A DNA stretch of 64,000 nucleotides from Phytoseiulus persimilis (taxonomy: Eukaryota; Arthropoda; Arachnida; Mesostigmata; Phytoseiidae), in contig CM075103.1 of assembly GCA_037576195.1 (NCBI GenBank), forward strand, positions 30,030,723 through 30,094,722, given 5' to 3'. The notes under the pieces were generated by a model that saw only the letters and a program-made list of their open reading frames with translations, did no database searches and was not told where the DNA came from. Of this stretch, positions 1-11,072 are shown one piece after another. Position 1 is the first letter of the stretch, and each line of letters begins with the position of its first letter. The translations under genes and the position numbers were made by a program.

Positions 1-1096
1 AGTTCCAAGCGCGAAGGATCTTTCGAGGCTCTCGCGAGGGCCTTCGGCACTCTCGCGGGGGCCCTCGAGGAAGAGTCTGGTCAATAGCATGTTCTTGTAG
101 AAATTCGTGTTCGGATATCGATCGAAGCGCGTCCGCAACGATTCGAGCTGACTTGAGCTCTCGGCTGTGAAGGGCTGTAAGAGGAAACGCTCCATATCTG
201 CAAGGAACGGTGGTTGTGGTTTGGTGGATTCCTCGACGCACCTTGGGCACTTGCAGGTGAAGAAGTATGTGTACTTGAGGACATCTTGCCGGAGAGCGTA
301 CGAGAACTGAAGCGGGATGTAGGCGATGTACAACTCCAAGGGATCCGACACGCTGAAGTCCTTTAGTGCCTTCAGCACGTAACGGTTGCCGCTGAACAGC
401 TGGATGAAGTCGTCTTGAAACTCGCAGCTGTGGTTGTTTTTGGAGCCCCCGAGGTAGAGAACGCGTCCCAAACTCAGAGCGTTGAGACTCGAGTAGCTCT
501 TCACGCAATGCCCGTTGATGAGAAGCTTCAACATGACCTCGAAAGCAAAGTCGGTGGAGACCTCGTGTCCGTGCTCAGACAGGAACGCCACCAGCTCTTC
601 GCATACTTCGAGAGAAGTTTCCCTCTGGTTGTCATCCAAACAATCGGCGTGTGTTACCAGGTCTCGGAAGGTACAAGCGTTTTCGAAGTAGAAACTAACC
701 GTGGGAGAGTTAGTGCTCAGTTCACGCTGAACACGGATCAACGTCCTCGAAACGAAACGCTTGAGTCCCATCTCGTCTGAGAGCTCGGAGTTCAAGATGA
801 GGCACTCGAAAACGTGGTACTCCGAGTCCTTCTCCTGTTTGCGAAAAACAGAGAAGAGAATCGGCTCGGTCGTCAGTCTCCTCCCTCTCCTTAATTACAG
901 AATCAATAATCTTGAAAGAACTCACTCGACACCGTTCCGAGCAATAAACTACGCCCGAACAAGCCGAACAACTGAGCGGGTCCGGGCATGGGTGAGCGAA
1001 ACACCAGTTGCAGGTGTCTTCCAACCGCTCTCGCAGCACAGCGGTGGCGTACGGCTCGTCGCTGTATATGATATGACCCTTAGAGAAACTCGGCAT
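1..1096 (-). CDS. SMYD-like MYND/SET protein, copy 1 (3' part beyond window edge)
   Basis: This is a two-exon minus-strand gene. Exon 1 (1096-926) carries a MYND zinc finger with regularly spaced Cys residues (DTCNWCF...CSACSG...YCSERC), the binding module of SMYD proteins. A phase-0 intron lies at 835-925 (GTGAGT donor, CAG acceptor). Exon 2 runs open from 834 to the window edge, 278 codons without a stop. It has the SMYD linker motif (YHVFEC), a SET-type NHSC motif, and the post-SET cysteines CKCPRC. The SET-domain NHSC is kept, but the usual PN after it is absent. SMYD proteins are lysine methyltransferases or catalytically altered relatives; this one looks like the arthropod-expanded SmydA group, which is inference. 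The start at 1096 is the Met just before SFSKG, matching copies 2 and 3; an upstream exon is possible. A small duplicated EGPRES segment lies near the window edge. Confidence 0.85.
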
Positions 1097-2130
1097 CCCT
1101 CCACAGCAAGAAATCTGGACCAAGCCACGATTTTCACGATATCTTAGCTTCGTTGTGATACGACGTTGATGAATAAGATGCTTGCCGAAGGATCGTTTCA
1201 AGAAGAATCTTCGCTCGGGCGAAAATCCAGATGTTCCCCCGATTTTCAGTTCTGAAAAACTCCCCTCCACGGCTCTCTCTCTCTCCCAGAATGTAGACAC
1301 CCCGTGGACTGGACGTTGGTGATTGTATCACGCCAGACGAGGAGGGGCTGAGGGATGAGTCATGATCTTTCCTGACCGGCGTTGTTTCCGTCGAGGCAGA
1401 TTCGAATGTTGATGGATACTGAGTTCAGGGTTCTGGTCGTTTCATTGCCCAAGTGTAACGACGAGTGCGTCGCCCTCCATGAAGCGCTCGCGTCATCCGA
1501 CTCATCCTCTGACGGATCCTCTGCGTTGGGATCACGCTTCACGAGAGGAACACCGGAGATATACGTTGCATAAAAATCATATGGTATTCAAAGTGCAGGG
1601 TACCGTATGGATCCACGTGACGATACAATGGAGTCCAAGGTTTGGAGCATATTCTCTGATGTACGTCACATGCCCAGCATTTCAGCCTTCCACGTCAGGC
1701 AATGTGAAGCTTGTTGATCCTTTTCTCGACACTGAATCCGGAGTCCAAGTCTCGAAACTGCTGCGATGGAGGATCAAGAGTGCGAAGCTCTTCGATCGAC
1801 GTGGTCAAGGCTCGTGTTCTGAGATCATGACTGTGCCTGGGAAATATGGTCAAGTACAGTGTGCTCTCACAGAGGAGACGGTGGGAGGCGTCGCGATCTT
1901 TTCCGGTTTTGTGGCGTGTAGGAGTGCCAACAACAGTTGTCGCGTGGAGGATTAAGACGAGGAAGCCGCTGACAGAACAACAGCGGAATATATGCCAGGG
2001 TTCTGAGACGAAGCTGGGAGCGCAAGAGAGAGGCGATGTTTGTGCGTATGAACTCGTGTGACTCTTGGATCGGAGGTCTGAAGGGAGCCAATGATTTCCA
2101 GCGACGCCCCAGTGAGCCCTGTGATGAGCT
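1097..2130. other. Intergenic spacer between SMYD copies 1 and 2
   Basis: I see no convincing gene here. A plus-strand frame of 158 codons (1479-1955) and a minus-strand frame of 153 codons (1695-2156) overlap each other and match no family I recognise. Near 1140-1160 is the block shared upstream of all five SMYD copies, reading AACGAAGC on the minus strand. Confidence 0.5.
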
Positions 2131-3789
2131 TCATCTGTAGCAGAGCCCCGCGACAAAGAGCGAGAGTTGTCGTCGGAAAGTCAATGAGGTGTTGAAATGA
2201 ATAATCAGTGAACATTGATTGAATCTGGTTGAATTGTGTTTCGATTTATTCCGAAAGTTCGCCATGAGTGGCGATTTCAGAGGACTCGGGAAACTCGTGC
2301 GACAAACGGAATCAGAGAAGATCGGTCGTGAGCTCCTCGTTATGCCCTTGAAATTTTTAATCACTGGCTGAGGAATCGCGAGCGTTACTGATGCATCCCG
2401 CTCAAACGTCGACGGGGTGGTTGATATCGTAGACGATCCCAGCCTCGCGATCTTGTTCACCAACGCATGATTTTCACCATAAAAGTCAGTGAAATAGCTG
2501 AGCGTTGATTCTTGAGTGAGTTTGAACCGGGCGTGGTGCACATGAGACGGTTGGTTAGCGCCAAAGCGAGCCAAGGTGTTGCAAAGAACGTACATTATTT
2601 TCATTCGATCATGATTGTGCACGCAGCCTTCGAGGGCAGCAGTTCCGAGCGAGTAGGCTCTCTCGATGGTCGTGTGCGAACCCTCGAGGAAGAACTTCGT
2701 CAAGAACCTATGCTTGTAAAAGTTAGTGTTCTCGACTCTGTCGAAGCGTGGCTCCAAGGAGTGCATTATCCTCTCGTTCTCGGGAGTCATTCCATGGTGG
2801 AAGAAACTCTCCAGAGCGTCGAAGCATCTGTGTCAAGCATGGGAAATCTCAGAAAGGCACCGCGCACATTTGCATGTGAAATAGTATTTCCTTCTGAGGA
2901 GCTCTTGGCGTATTGTGAAGGAGTAGTGGAGCGGAATATAGTGGGAGCGGATCTCCAGGGAATTCGAAACACTAAAATCCTTCAGAGCTCTGAAGATGGT
3001 GCGGTTCCGGTCGAAGATCTGGATATATTCCTCAGTCAGGACACAGGTGTGGTCGATTTTGGAGCCCCTCAGGTAAACAGCGTGTCCTAGGAGAAGATAA
3101 TCGTCATTCTCGAATTCCTCCACACTGTGACCGTTGATGGCCAGTTTTTGCATCACTTGTAAGATGAGGTCCCTCGGGACTCCTCGCCCACGCGTCGATA
3201 GTAACCTTGCAAGATCATCGCTAGTTTTACGGAGTTTCGCCTTCCGGTTTCCATCCATTTCGGCGGCGTGGGAAATCAGGTCGTTGAACGTCCGCCGATG
3301 CTCGAAGAAGGAACCGATGGTGGGAGACTTGCATGTCTGCTCCTCGAGCACTCGAGCTAGAGCTCTCAGAGCAAAGCGTTCCATCGCATCCGGGCCCTCT
3401 GGTCCAGTTTCCAGGAACAAACATTCGAAAGTGTGATGAATGGAATCTTTATCCTGTTTCAGAAAAGGACAATGATTCCCATATCAGTCATCACGTGCTC
3501 GACTTTTCTCTTCACTAAGATGAAACCCCAGTAACGGAGTCTCAGCGAAACTCACTCGGCACTTGGTAGAGCAATAAACAACCCGCGAACAGACACAACA
3601 TTCAATTGGTTTCGGAAGGCTTCGGTTGAAACACCAGTTGCAGGTGTCTTTCAGCCGCTCGGTGTCGACGGCAGTCGCGTAAGGTATGTCGCTGAAAATG
3701 ATTTCTCCTTTACGGAAGCTAAGCATTCTCTCAATCGACTCCGGGTCTGTCGGTCTCAGAAACTCTCGAGCTTCGTTATCAAGTGGCAC
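2131..3789 (-). pseudogene. SMYD-like MYND/SET gene, copy 2, with one in-frame TGA
   Basis: This copy has the same plan as copy 1. The MYND exon is 3789-3556 (DTCNWCF, CVCSRVVYC, CSTKC). A GTGAGT donor opens an intron at 3454-3555, and a long exon begins at 3453 (DKDSIHHTFEC). The long exon carries a SET-like region (GSKIDHTC), post-SET cysteines (CKCARC) and a C-terminal helical region resembling the SMYD TPR-like domain. The frame stays open from 3453 except for one TGA at 2833-2835, just after the post-SET cysteines, and then runs on with recognisable family sequence (ENTNFYKHRFLTKFFLEG) to 2131. Either the allele is a young pseudogene or truncated protein, or the base is an error. The SET NHSC Asn is Asp here. 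The start may be 3789 or the Met at 3726. The end is uncertain because the tail is longer than in copy 3. Confidence 0.75.
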
Positions 3790-4577
3790 TGGGGACTGTG
3801 GAGTTCCAGGTCAGATCGAGAGCCCTCCTCCTCTTCAGCGCGAGCGGGAAAGGAAGATCTCGGCCAGAAATCTCTCCAACCGCTCAGCCATCTTGTCGAT
3901 CGATGCTCTTGGAATTGACCTGCATCTGAGCTCAAGATTTCAGGGCTCTCATTGTATGATCGTCTGGAGACGAGCAACTCTTCGTATGATCGCTTCCCTT
4001 CAGAAAACTTCCGGCAAGCCGATTCAGACTCGGAGTTGCCGCGATAGCTCCCGGCCGGCAGAAATTCAGCGAAACTCTGCACGTTCACGTCTGTTTCATC
4101 ATGCGAACGCATCAAGCGCCTTCCGAAGCGGAGCATGTTTACCGTACGTGGATTTTTATGCTTTCAACCTTCGTTATCGACCCCAGTCAACTCTAGAAAA
4201 TCCACGCGTCTTGAGCTGAGCTCACTCCGAACCGGAGCCGCTCGCTGGTACGAGCGCGAGTGACTTCAACATCTTGCTTGATTTGCCACTTTCCTTTAAG
4301 AAACGGGGAGATTGCGGGAGACGCAGACGCACTGAAGCTCCAATCTCGGAACCCGAACGTTGAGCAAGTTCTTCTCGGGGAGTTCGATCCGTTCCCAACT
4401 GATTCGGAACAAAATACCTCACAGCGTTTGTGATGAGTCATCACTGATGACAGCATGCGACAAGCGCCGGAATGTTCTTAAAGGAATCAAAACTCTGCGG
4501 TCGAGTTACGAATGTTCATGGAAGCATTACTAGTCGGGAACTCGCCAAATGGACCATCAATACTTCACTTTTTGATT
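3790..4577. other. Unassigned spacer
   Basis: Overlapping frames on both strands (126 to 177 codons) match no family I know and look like chance open frames in DNA of about 50 percent GC. No repeat structure was noticed. Confidence 0.4.
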
Positions 4578-4700
4578 TACCCTGGGATTCTGGGAGATAA
4601 GGGACTACTTTTTCGGGATTCACATGCGTGTACACAAGCAGAAGTTCCCGTGATGCTTTCAGTAAAAAAAGTAGTCCATTATCTCCCAGACTTGAGGGTA
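4578..4700. repeat. Small palindromic MITE-like element
   Basis: Two arms of about 36 bases face each other. The left arm holds TCTGGGAGATAAGGGACTAC at 4589-4608; its near-exact reverse complement lies at 4671-4690, with one mismatch in this 20-base stretch. TACCCT at the outer side (4579-4584) is mirrored by AGGGTA at 4695-4700. The loop is about 50 bases and there is no coding potential. This fits a short non-autonomous inverted-repeat element. No clear target duplication was identified. Confidence 0.7.
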
Positions 4701-5281
4701 CTTACAAGAATCGATAGTGGAGGATCAATGCCCGAATTTAGTTTACGCTCCATGACCGCTTCTCGAGTACATTCACCGGGATCGCAGCCGGCGGCGCCGG
4801 CCGATCGCTTCCTAGACGGTGAGCAGCATCCGAGTTGGAATTTGTCAAACGCCGCTGAATCTGAGGCGCCATGCATCTCGTTCCTGTGGCAACCCAAAAT
4901 GTTCCTGATCCCAACCAAATGGTGACATCCCGCAAATCCGGGTTTCTTCCATACATACCCGATGTCGAAAAACCTACTTCAGTGGTTCCCGAACTTTTTC
5001 GGCTGCATTCATACCACAAACTCAGGGGATTGACCCTATACTCCGATTCGACCGGACCTCCTCCCTCATTGTATTCCCTCCTTGCCCGATAGCGGAGTTT
5101 AGGTATGCTGAGATGACCTGAGCTCTCCGAGTGACGTGGTATCCAATGAGGGCAAGTTCGGCTGACATACTCCTCTTTTCCAGCGATTCGGAATTCCGTG
5201 ATCCAGCCATAACGGTGACCGATTCGCATGACTGAGATTGGCGAAGTTTCTCAATCCCATCCTCTCTAATATCCCAGATGC
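4701..5281. other. Unassigned spacer
   Basis: Nothing recognisable. Short frames on both strands overlap without domain signals. Confidence 0.4.
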
Positions 5282-5674
5282 CTATAGGAATGCTAGTACC
5301 GAAACTAACGCAGAAGTTTTGGGCATTATCGAATCATAGTGCGCTTGTATCGGAATCGGTTTCCTGACATCTAGAGAATCATGTACAGTTTGTCTCGGAT
5401 CCGTCGCAATAAGTTCAGAGACTTCTTCCGGCGTGACCGGAATTTCAAGTTGAATGCTCATGTTACCCAATACATTGACGCATTTTCCACCCATTAAAGA
5501 CCTTAGGTACATTTCTAGAAGTCTCAGACTACTGACGCTGGGTCCAAGAAGATCGAGGTAAAGGGTGAGGTGGCGAATATTCGGAGAAGCACGAAAATCT
5601 CTTGATATGGCACAGGAGCTCAAACTATCTATCCTTAGGGAAGCACACTGAACCGCACTCCTCATCGAGGCCAC
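5282..5674 (-). CDS. Unrecognised 130-codon open frame
   Basis: This minus-strand open frame has a protein-like composition: regular leucine spacing in its first half (IRHLTLYLDLLGPSVSSLRL) and a polar second half. The leucine pattern could suit a leucine-rich or F-box type fragment, but I do not recognise the family. No neighbouring splice sites were established, so it may be an internal exon or a chance frame. It lies between the small palindromic element and the ~48-bp repeat cluster. Confidence 0.25.
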   Translation of the reverse strand: MASMRSAVQCASLRIDSLSSCAISRDFRASPNIRHLTLYLDLLGPSVSSLRLLEMYLRSLMGGKCVNVLGNMSIQLEIPVTPEEVSELIATDPRQTVHDSLDVRKPIPIQAHYDSIMPKTSALVSVLAFL

Positions 5675-5744
5675 ACTCTCACGGAGTTCAACCCGGATAC
5701 TTGTCCACCGCGCGGAACGACGACCGGTAACCTCTGAAGCGAGC

Positions 5745-5860
5745 TATGGTCATTTCGGTCGCGGAATGACCCCTCCAGACTCGGAAAACTATGGTCAGAT
5801 TGGTCCCGGAATCACCCCTCCAAACTTGGGAGAGAATGGTCGGATTGGCCCCGGAATACT
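5745..5860 (+). repeat. ~48-bp dispersed repeat, about 2.5 units
   Basis: Units of about 47-49 bases start with ATGGTCAGATTGGTCCCGGA or variants at roughly 5747, 5791 and 5837. The reverse complement of the same unit forms the larger array at 21.7-22.1 kb, and single units recur elsewhere in the window. Confidence 0.75.
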
Positions 5861-6134
5861 GTTCTTCACTAGAAGAACAGTGACTGAGAGCTTCGACCGA
5901 GCCCGCAGGGAGCTCATTCTGAGGACAGCTGACTTCTACGATGCTGTCACTGCATTTCAGGCAGATTCGCAGAAATCGATCGTTTCGAGCGAGCCTGGGG
6001 AAGACGACCTGACTGTCACTTTCGACACCTAGTATTGTACCTTTAGCACGCTTCGCCTCAAATCGGCGAGGATCGACATGAATACTTCATGACGGCAGAA
6101 AAATTGAAGGGAAAATATATGTTGAGCAAGGTCG

Positions 6135-7453
6135 TTACGAATCCGGAATAAGGAATATATAACTGAGTGCGGATCGTCCGGTTCCTCGCCTAAGCTCTGG
6201 CAGATCATTACTGATGGGTGCAAGAGCTTCTCTGGAGCTAATGAACGTTAGATGACCCTCCAACCAACGAGTGGCACAGATGAGCTTCAGTCTGCGCTCG
6301 CCTGATGAACGTGCGTAGGCTTCGGCAAGATCTCGCGGGCGTCTTACGCGCAATGAGGAGCATGTGAAGGAAGCGTAGACATCGGACACCAGGCCGGCCG
6401 TTGACCTCATGGGTTCGAGCTCGCTAAGCCCCAATACAAGATTCAAGGAATGGCTGAGCATTGACAATACTTCTGGCACCACAGTTTCAAACCAGCCAGG
6501 ACACCTCTTGAGCATTGGTTCTCAACCATTGGCCTGCCGTGGACCCTCTCCGACGGAGAGACGAACTGATTATTCGACACGCGAAAACGGACTCAGTATT
6601 CTGTTGTAGTTGTGGGTGGATAACCATGTTATTAGAATCACTTCTGCAAACTGCTCCATAGCGGACCGATCCGAGATCATCATTGAACTGTGGCCATATC
6701 GACTTGGCAATTTCGGTGAGACAATCGTTACCGGTTCGTGGCCGTCATCGAAAGAATGTTGAGTTGAAGCTTCGTCTCCGTCAGACGCATTGAATGCCAA
6801 TACTTCGTGACACACGACACGTATGAGTACGTGGAACGAGTCACTGCAGGGAGCGAGCGAGGAGCCTAGAGGTCTCTTTACGGCTTGCCCACGTTAGACG
6901 TCGGACTCCTTGATACTCAGACATTTTTGACGCTCTGAGCAACACAATGGTCCCTGAAGAGACCCAGGATATCTTCGCCCTTGTTTTCCATTTTCCAGAA
7001 GTCGGGATCATTATCGAGCTAAGAAACTCCGATAAATCATTCCGATGCGAAACAGTGATTCGTCAGACTTCACGGGCCTCACGTCGCTCCGTGCGTTACC
7101 TGAAGCGTTCAACGTTGATACTGAAAGTATATTCGGAAATTTCGTGATCCCGAGTGCAAAGACAGCAAGCTGGGCTCTCGGTAGAACACACTTGGACATT
7201 AACAACAAACATAGCAGATGTGAATAACACTGCTGGAATCATGACCCGTCAGGAGGAGGGGTCTACTTCGTGCGGACACCATTTGTGGCGCAAGATCAAT
7301 CCTGGGAGAGAAGCCGTTGAGACGTCCCATGATAGTGGCCCCATCCATGCCAGATGGCAGTTGGAGCGAAGTAACGTTCCTCAAATCGAGTCCTCTTCCG
7401 TCGAGCGCATTCATGATGTTTCGAGCGAGGCCAGCCCCTTTTTTCTGTGTCAC
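6135..7453 (-). mobile_element. Broken hAT-like (DUF4371/ZMYM-type) transposase
   Basis: Two minus-strand pieces carry motifs of the hAT-like transposases found in ZMYM-type or DUF4371 proteins. At 7453-7199 there is a segment with GMDGATIMGRLNGF, resembling the DGAxxMxGxxNG catalytic-region motif. At 6515-6135 there is SHSLNLVLG followed by a CATRWLEGH motif, typical of the C-terminal half. In an intact protein these motifs are close together; here about 700 bases separate them, so something has been inserted or rearranged. At 6513 the sequence CATTGGTTCTCAACC resembles hAT MITE ends. No full-length frame remains. The element is a relic with no sign of activity. Confidence 0.65.
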
Positions 7454-9600
7454 ATCGAAGGAGGTACCTGGTTCAGTGCATGTTGATCGTTGCTCGTTTC
7501 AACGCGAAGTGGGAAGTTCAAGGAAACGGGTTTCCCTGGTGTTGAAATCGCGGAAACGCGATCCCACGTCAACTCGATTCAAGTCTCAGAACGTTCGTCG
7601 AAGCTCCAAGTCGAAAATTGGTTGTGTGATTGCTCAAGAAGAGCTTCAAATCGTTCCGTAGTTGGTTCAACTGAAACCTCAGTTTGAGAACGTTATAGAC
7701 TCCACCCACCGTTGGTGACATCCTTCCCTCCATAATCATGGTAACAACCATGATCTGGGACCACATGGACACTTTTCATGCTTTGAGCAATCGGGTGCAT
7801 CGACAGAGAGGGCCCATAAACCGCCGGTGTTCTTGAAGGAATCGTGAGTTATATTGTGAGTTGATCTTCCTTGCCGACGTGTCCTGACCCGTCGTCGAGC
7901 ACTGAGTAGAATTTCGATTGGATGACTCCGATGACGATTGCTTTTCGGATTATGCTTCCAATCGGCTTGATCGTCTCGTTCTGGAGTACACAACCGATTC
8001 CTGTCGCGTTCCGCTCCGAATCGCTGAGATGCGATTCAAGGGGAATGGTCGCTGGTATTTAAGCGGTATTTTGGTAGAGCTCGGAAATTGCCTTCGTTGG
8101 TGTTCTCGTCGCCCGGGTGTGAGAATCCGCTTTCTCTGTGCTCGAGCAGAGTCATGTTCTGCCTCTCACAGAAAAGTACTGTATGCATGAGGGGGAATCA
8201 GTCCTTGGCGCTTTCGAACAGCGTGCTCGTGGGGGGCGCTACTGACGTGGTTCGGAACATCGTGAGTTACCTTACCGTTGTGTCTTTCGAGGAATTTCCC
8301 GGCACTCTCAGTAACTTCGTCTTGATTCTGCCAGATAGTGGTTTTCGAGGATTTCGACCGCTATCTTGTACTTTTTCAGAGCCTGGCTTATCCGGACACA
8401 CAATTCTGTACCCCAGCTGTCCCGCCTAAAGGCTGCGCTAACGTGCATTTCGCTATACGATGACCAGAGTCACATCTTGAAATAGTGATGCCGGGAGGAT
8501 CGGCTACGACTCGATTCCTGAGCTTTCGGAAGAATGTAGCTCTCATAAGTTTTCCAGAGATCCGTTCAGGACTTTGAATCTCTGTTGATCCGTTGAAGGT
8601 GTCGATTTCCACGAATTCATGCGAACGAAGTCATACGTATTCACAGGGTTGAAGGTGAGACTCTGGTACTTTGGTGTAGAAAGCGGATCCGCGTGGAGAT
8701 GGCCAAGAACCGAAAGCAGACTGAAAGATCTGAGCTCAGCACTCGTCTAGATGGGGCTCGTTTGAACAACGTATGGGCTCGACTCGTTCTGGTGAAGCTC
8801 GTTTCAACATAGGACTATGTTCTAGGGGGCGATCCGACACGACGCTGACTATCCCATCCTGCCGTCGGTTTCGGGATCACTTCTCACCTCGGTTAAACTA
8901 AGGGTCAACGCCCACTCGAAGGTCTTCGCGGTGTACGCGAAGCCACAAGAGCACTACTCCGATGTAAACCCGGGATACCCATCTTCACTCCGCTGGCTTG
9001 TTCATTCGAGGGCGGCACGGGTACTCTGCAAGCGCTCCGATTGCTACCTGGTGGGTCACACTTTCAGCAATCGGCACCGCTGACGGGTCCTAGCTCCAGA
9101 GTTGAGCGATGCAGTTTTCCAGAACCCCAGCTCTTATCTAAAATCCGCAACATCACTCAGCCATGAAAATACCCCTCGATGGATCGTGAATGCTCTAGAA
9201 CGAGAGTAATGGGGTACCAGTCCATCCACAGATACAGAACAAACAGCATTCGGTTTCTCCAGGATTCCAACGAAGGCTCACGGGCTGCCGGCCTCATTCT
9301 GCGGGTTTCGCCGGAAGTTAGCTGCAGCGAAACTCATACAAGCCAGAGTTCTTTCTCGCTGCGCTGTTGTTCGGGACGCACCGTCCTGCGCTGCCCGTCT
9401 TCCATGTTGTGCAGCTGCTCGGTTTTTCTTGTTGTTAATGGGTCGCGCAGCGCGTCCATTCTTCCGGAGTATCGAGCTCTTGAATCTGCCCCCATTTGAA
9501 TTCTCCGAAACAGAAATCGGAGAGAGGGAGCTGAGCTCTCGGGATCTAAACTACGGTAGCACATCGAGCCGCTTTTATTTGAACCCAACTTCTCGATACG
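7454..9600. other. Long spacer without recognisable genes
   Basis: Open frames are short (up to about 114 codons), overlapping and on both strands, and none shows a motif I can name. The stretch 7736-7993 on the minus strand may be further remains of the hAT-like element to its left, but I cannot show it. Confidence 0.4.
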
Positions 9601-11072
9601 TCAGGCTTCTAGTGATCGTGTTCCGTCTTGCTCAGCAGTGGCAGGCAGCGATGGCGATTCCGTCGCTTTTGACAACTTGAGACTGGCAAGTTTTTCAACC
9701 AATCGATGACCTTCCCCATGAACTTCAGTGAAGAGAGTCAGAGCCATTTCCAGATACTTTTCAAACTCGCGGTTGTAGCCGTTACTCGGGTGATTCGCGT
9801 TGGATCCCGCCAAGGTAAGACAAACCATGAACAGAATCTTCATTCGCTCATAAATGCTCAGACAACCCCCCAAGACAGCGGACGCGAGAGGAAGAAAGTG
9901 ATTTAGGTCCTTCCGAGAGTCCTTCGCGAACAACATCCTGGTCAGCAGATTACCCTTGGAGCTATCGCTCAATTGATCCATTTTCGCTTCGAGCAACGGC
10001 CGAAGACCCCGAGATAGGTGGTTCGGGACATCAAACATCAGCGTCTCGAGAATCCCGGCTCGCAGCGCCTCTGTGTCGCGGGACTCTGAAACACACCGGC
10101 TGCATTCGCAAGTGAAATAGTATCTCTCCTTGAGCATTTTCTGGCGTTTGAAAAAAGAGCTTCTCGGACAAATGTAGCTGCTGCGGAGCTCAAGGCAGCT
10201 CGACACACTGAAGTCTCTCAACGCTTTCCAAACGTAGCGGTTACCAGAGAAAATAAGCAAGTAGTCAGACGCGAAGAAGCAGCTATGGTCGCTCTTCGAA
10301 GCCCCGAGATAGAGCGCGTTACCCACGCAAACTTCATTGAAGATGTAATTGTTGTCCGTCACAGAATGCGCATTGATCCGAAGTTTCAACGGAATTTCCA
10401 GGATAAGTTCTGGAGAGACCTCATGTCCGTTCTCTGATAAAAGCAGAGCGATGCCTTCACACATCTTCCGGTAGTGCTCTAGTCGGACTTCGTCAAACTT
10501 GTCCGCGTGGGATAAGAGATCATGGAATGTTCGCGGGTGTTCGAAGAAGAAGCTGGTCGTCGGAGAATCCGACTCCTTCTCTTTCAGGACGCGAGCCAAG
10601 GTTCTCAAAATGAAGCGCTCCATGTCTTTCTCGGCATCGAGAAATTTCTTAAGAGAGAAACATTCGAAAACATGGAACGCGGTGTCTTTGGCCTGTTGAT
10701 GACGGAAGGGAATCGTTTGAATGGATCGGCTTCGTTCGATGCCCCTTCCCTCTTAAGGTGAAGAAAACAGAGAAAAAGGTCAAGAGAACTCACTTGACAC
10801 GTGGTTGAACAGTAAATGACTCGCGAACAAGAGGAACATTTGATTGTATCTGGACATATCCTTTTGAAGCACCAATTACAGGTGTCTCCTAAACGGTTTC
10901 CTTTAACCACGGTGGCGTAAGGCGTATCGATGTAGAACACTTCACCCTTGCGAAAGTTGAGCATTCTGATGTCTGATTTCCGTGCTCCTGACGGGCGGCC
11001 CCGATTAAATCTCAACTTCAGAACTTCGTTATCGAATTTCGTGGAAGGCTGACCAATGATACTCCTAGACAT
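9601..11072 (-). CDS. SMYD-like MYND/SET protein, copy 3 (complete)
   Basis: This is the best preserved copy. Exon 1 (11072-10794) encodes a MYND finger at about residues 64-93 (DTCNWCFKRICP, CSSCSRVIYC, CSTTC). A GTGAGT donor opens a phase-0 intron (10693-10793) with a CAG acceptor. Exon 2 (10692-9601) is open throughout and encodes the FHVFEC motif (to about residue 104), a SET-like core with DHSC at about 228-231, post-SET CECSRC near 288-293, and a C-terminal helical region like the SMYD TPR domain. The product is about 456 residues, or about 420 if the Met at 10964 is used, which is normal for SMYD proteins (430-490). The SET NHSC Asn is replaced by Asp and the following PN is missing, so methyltransferase activity is doubtful. 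It could act as a MYND adaptor or regulator, as suspected for divergent insect Smyd proteins such as msta. That role is inference. Confidence 0.87.

Noticed and set aside
2833-2835. Selenocysteine reading of the TGA
   Set aside because: SMYD proteins are not known selenoproteins, no Cys aligns at this place in the paralogues, and no SECIS-like structure was identified.
6513-6530. Complete hAT MITE starting CATTGGTTCTCAACC
   Set aside because: The left tip resembles such elements, but no matching right tip or target duplication could be found up to 7210.
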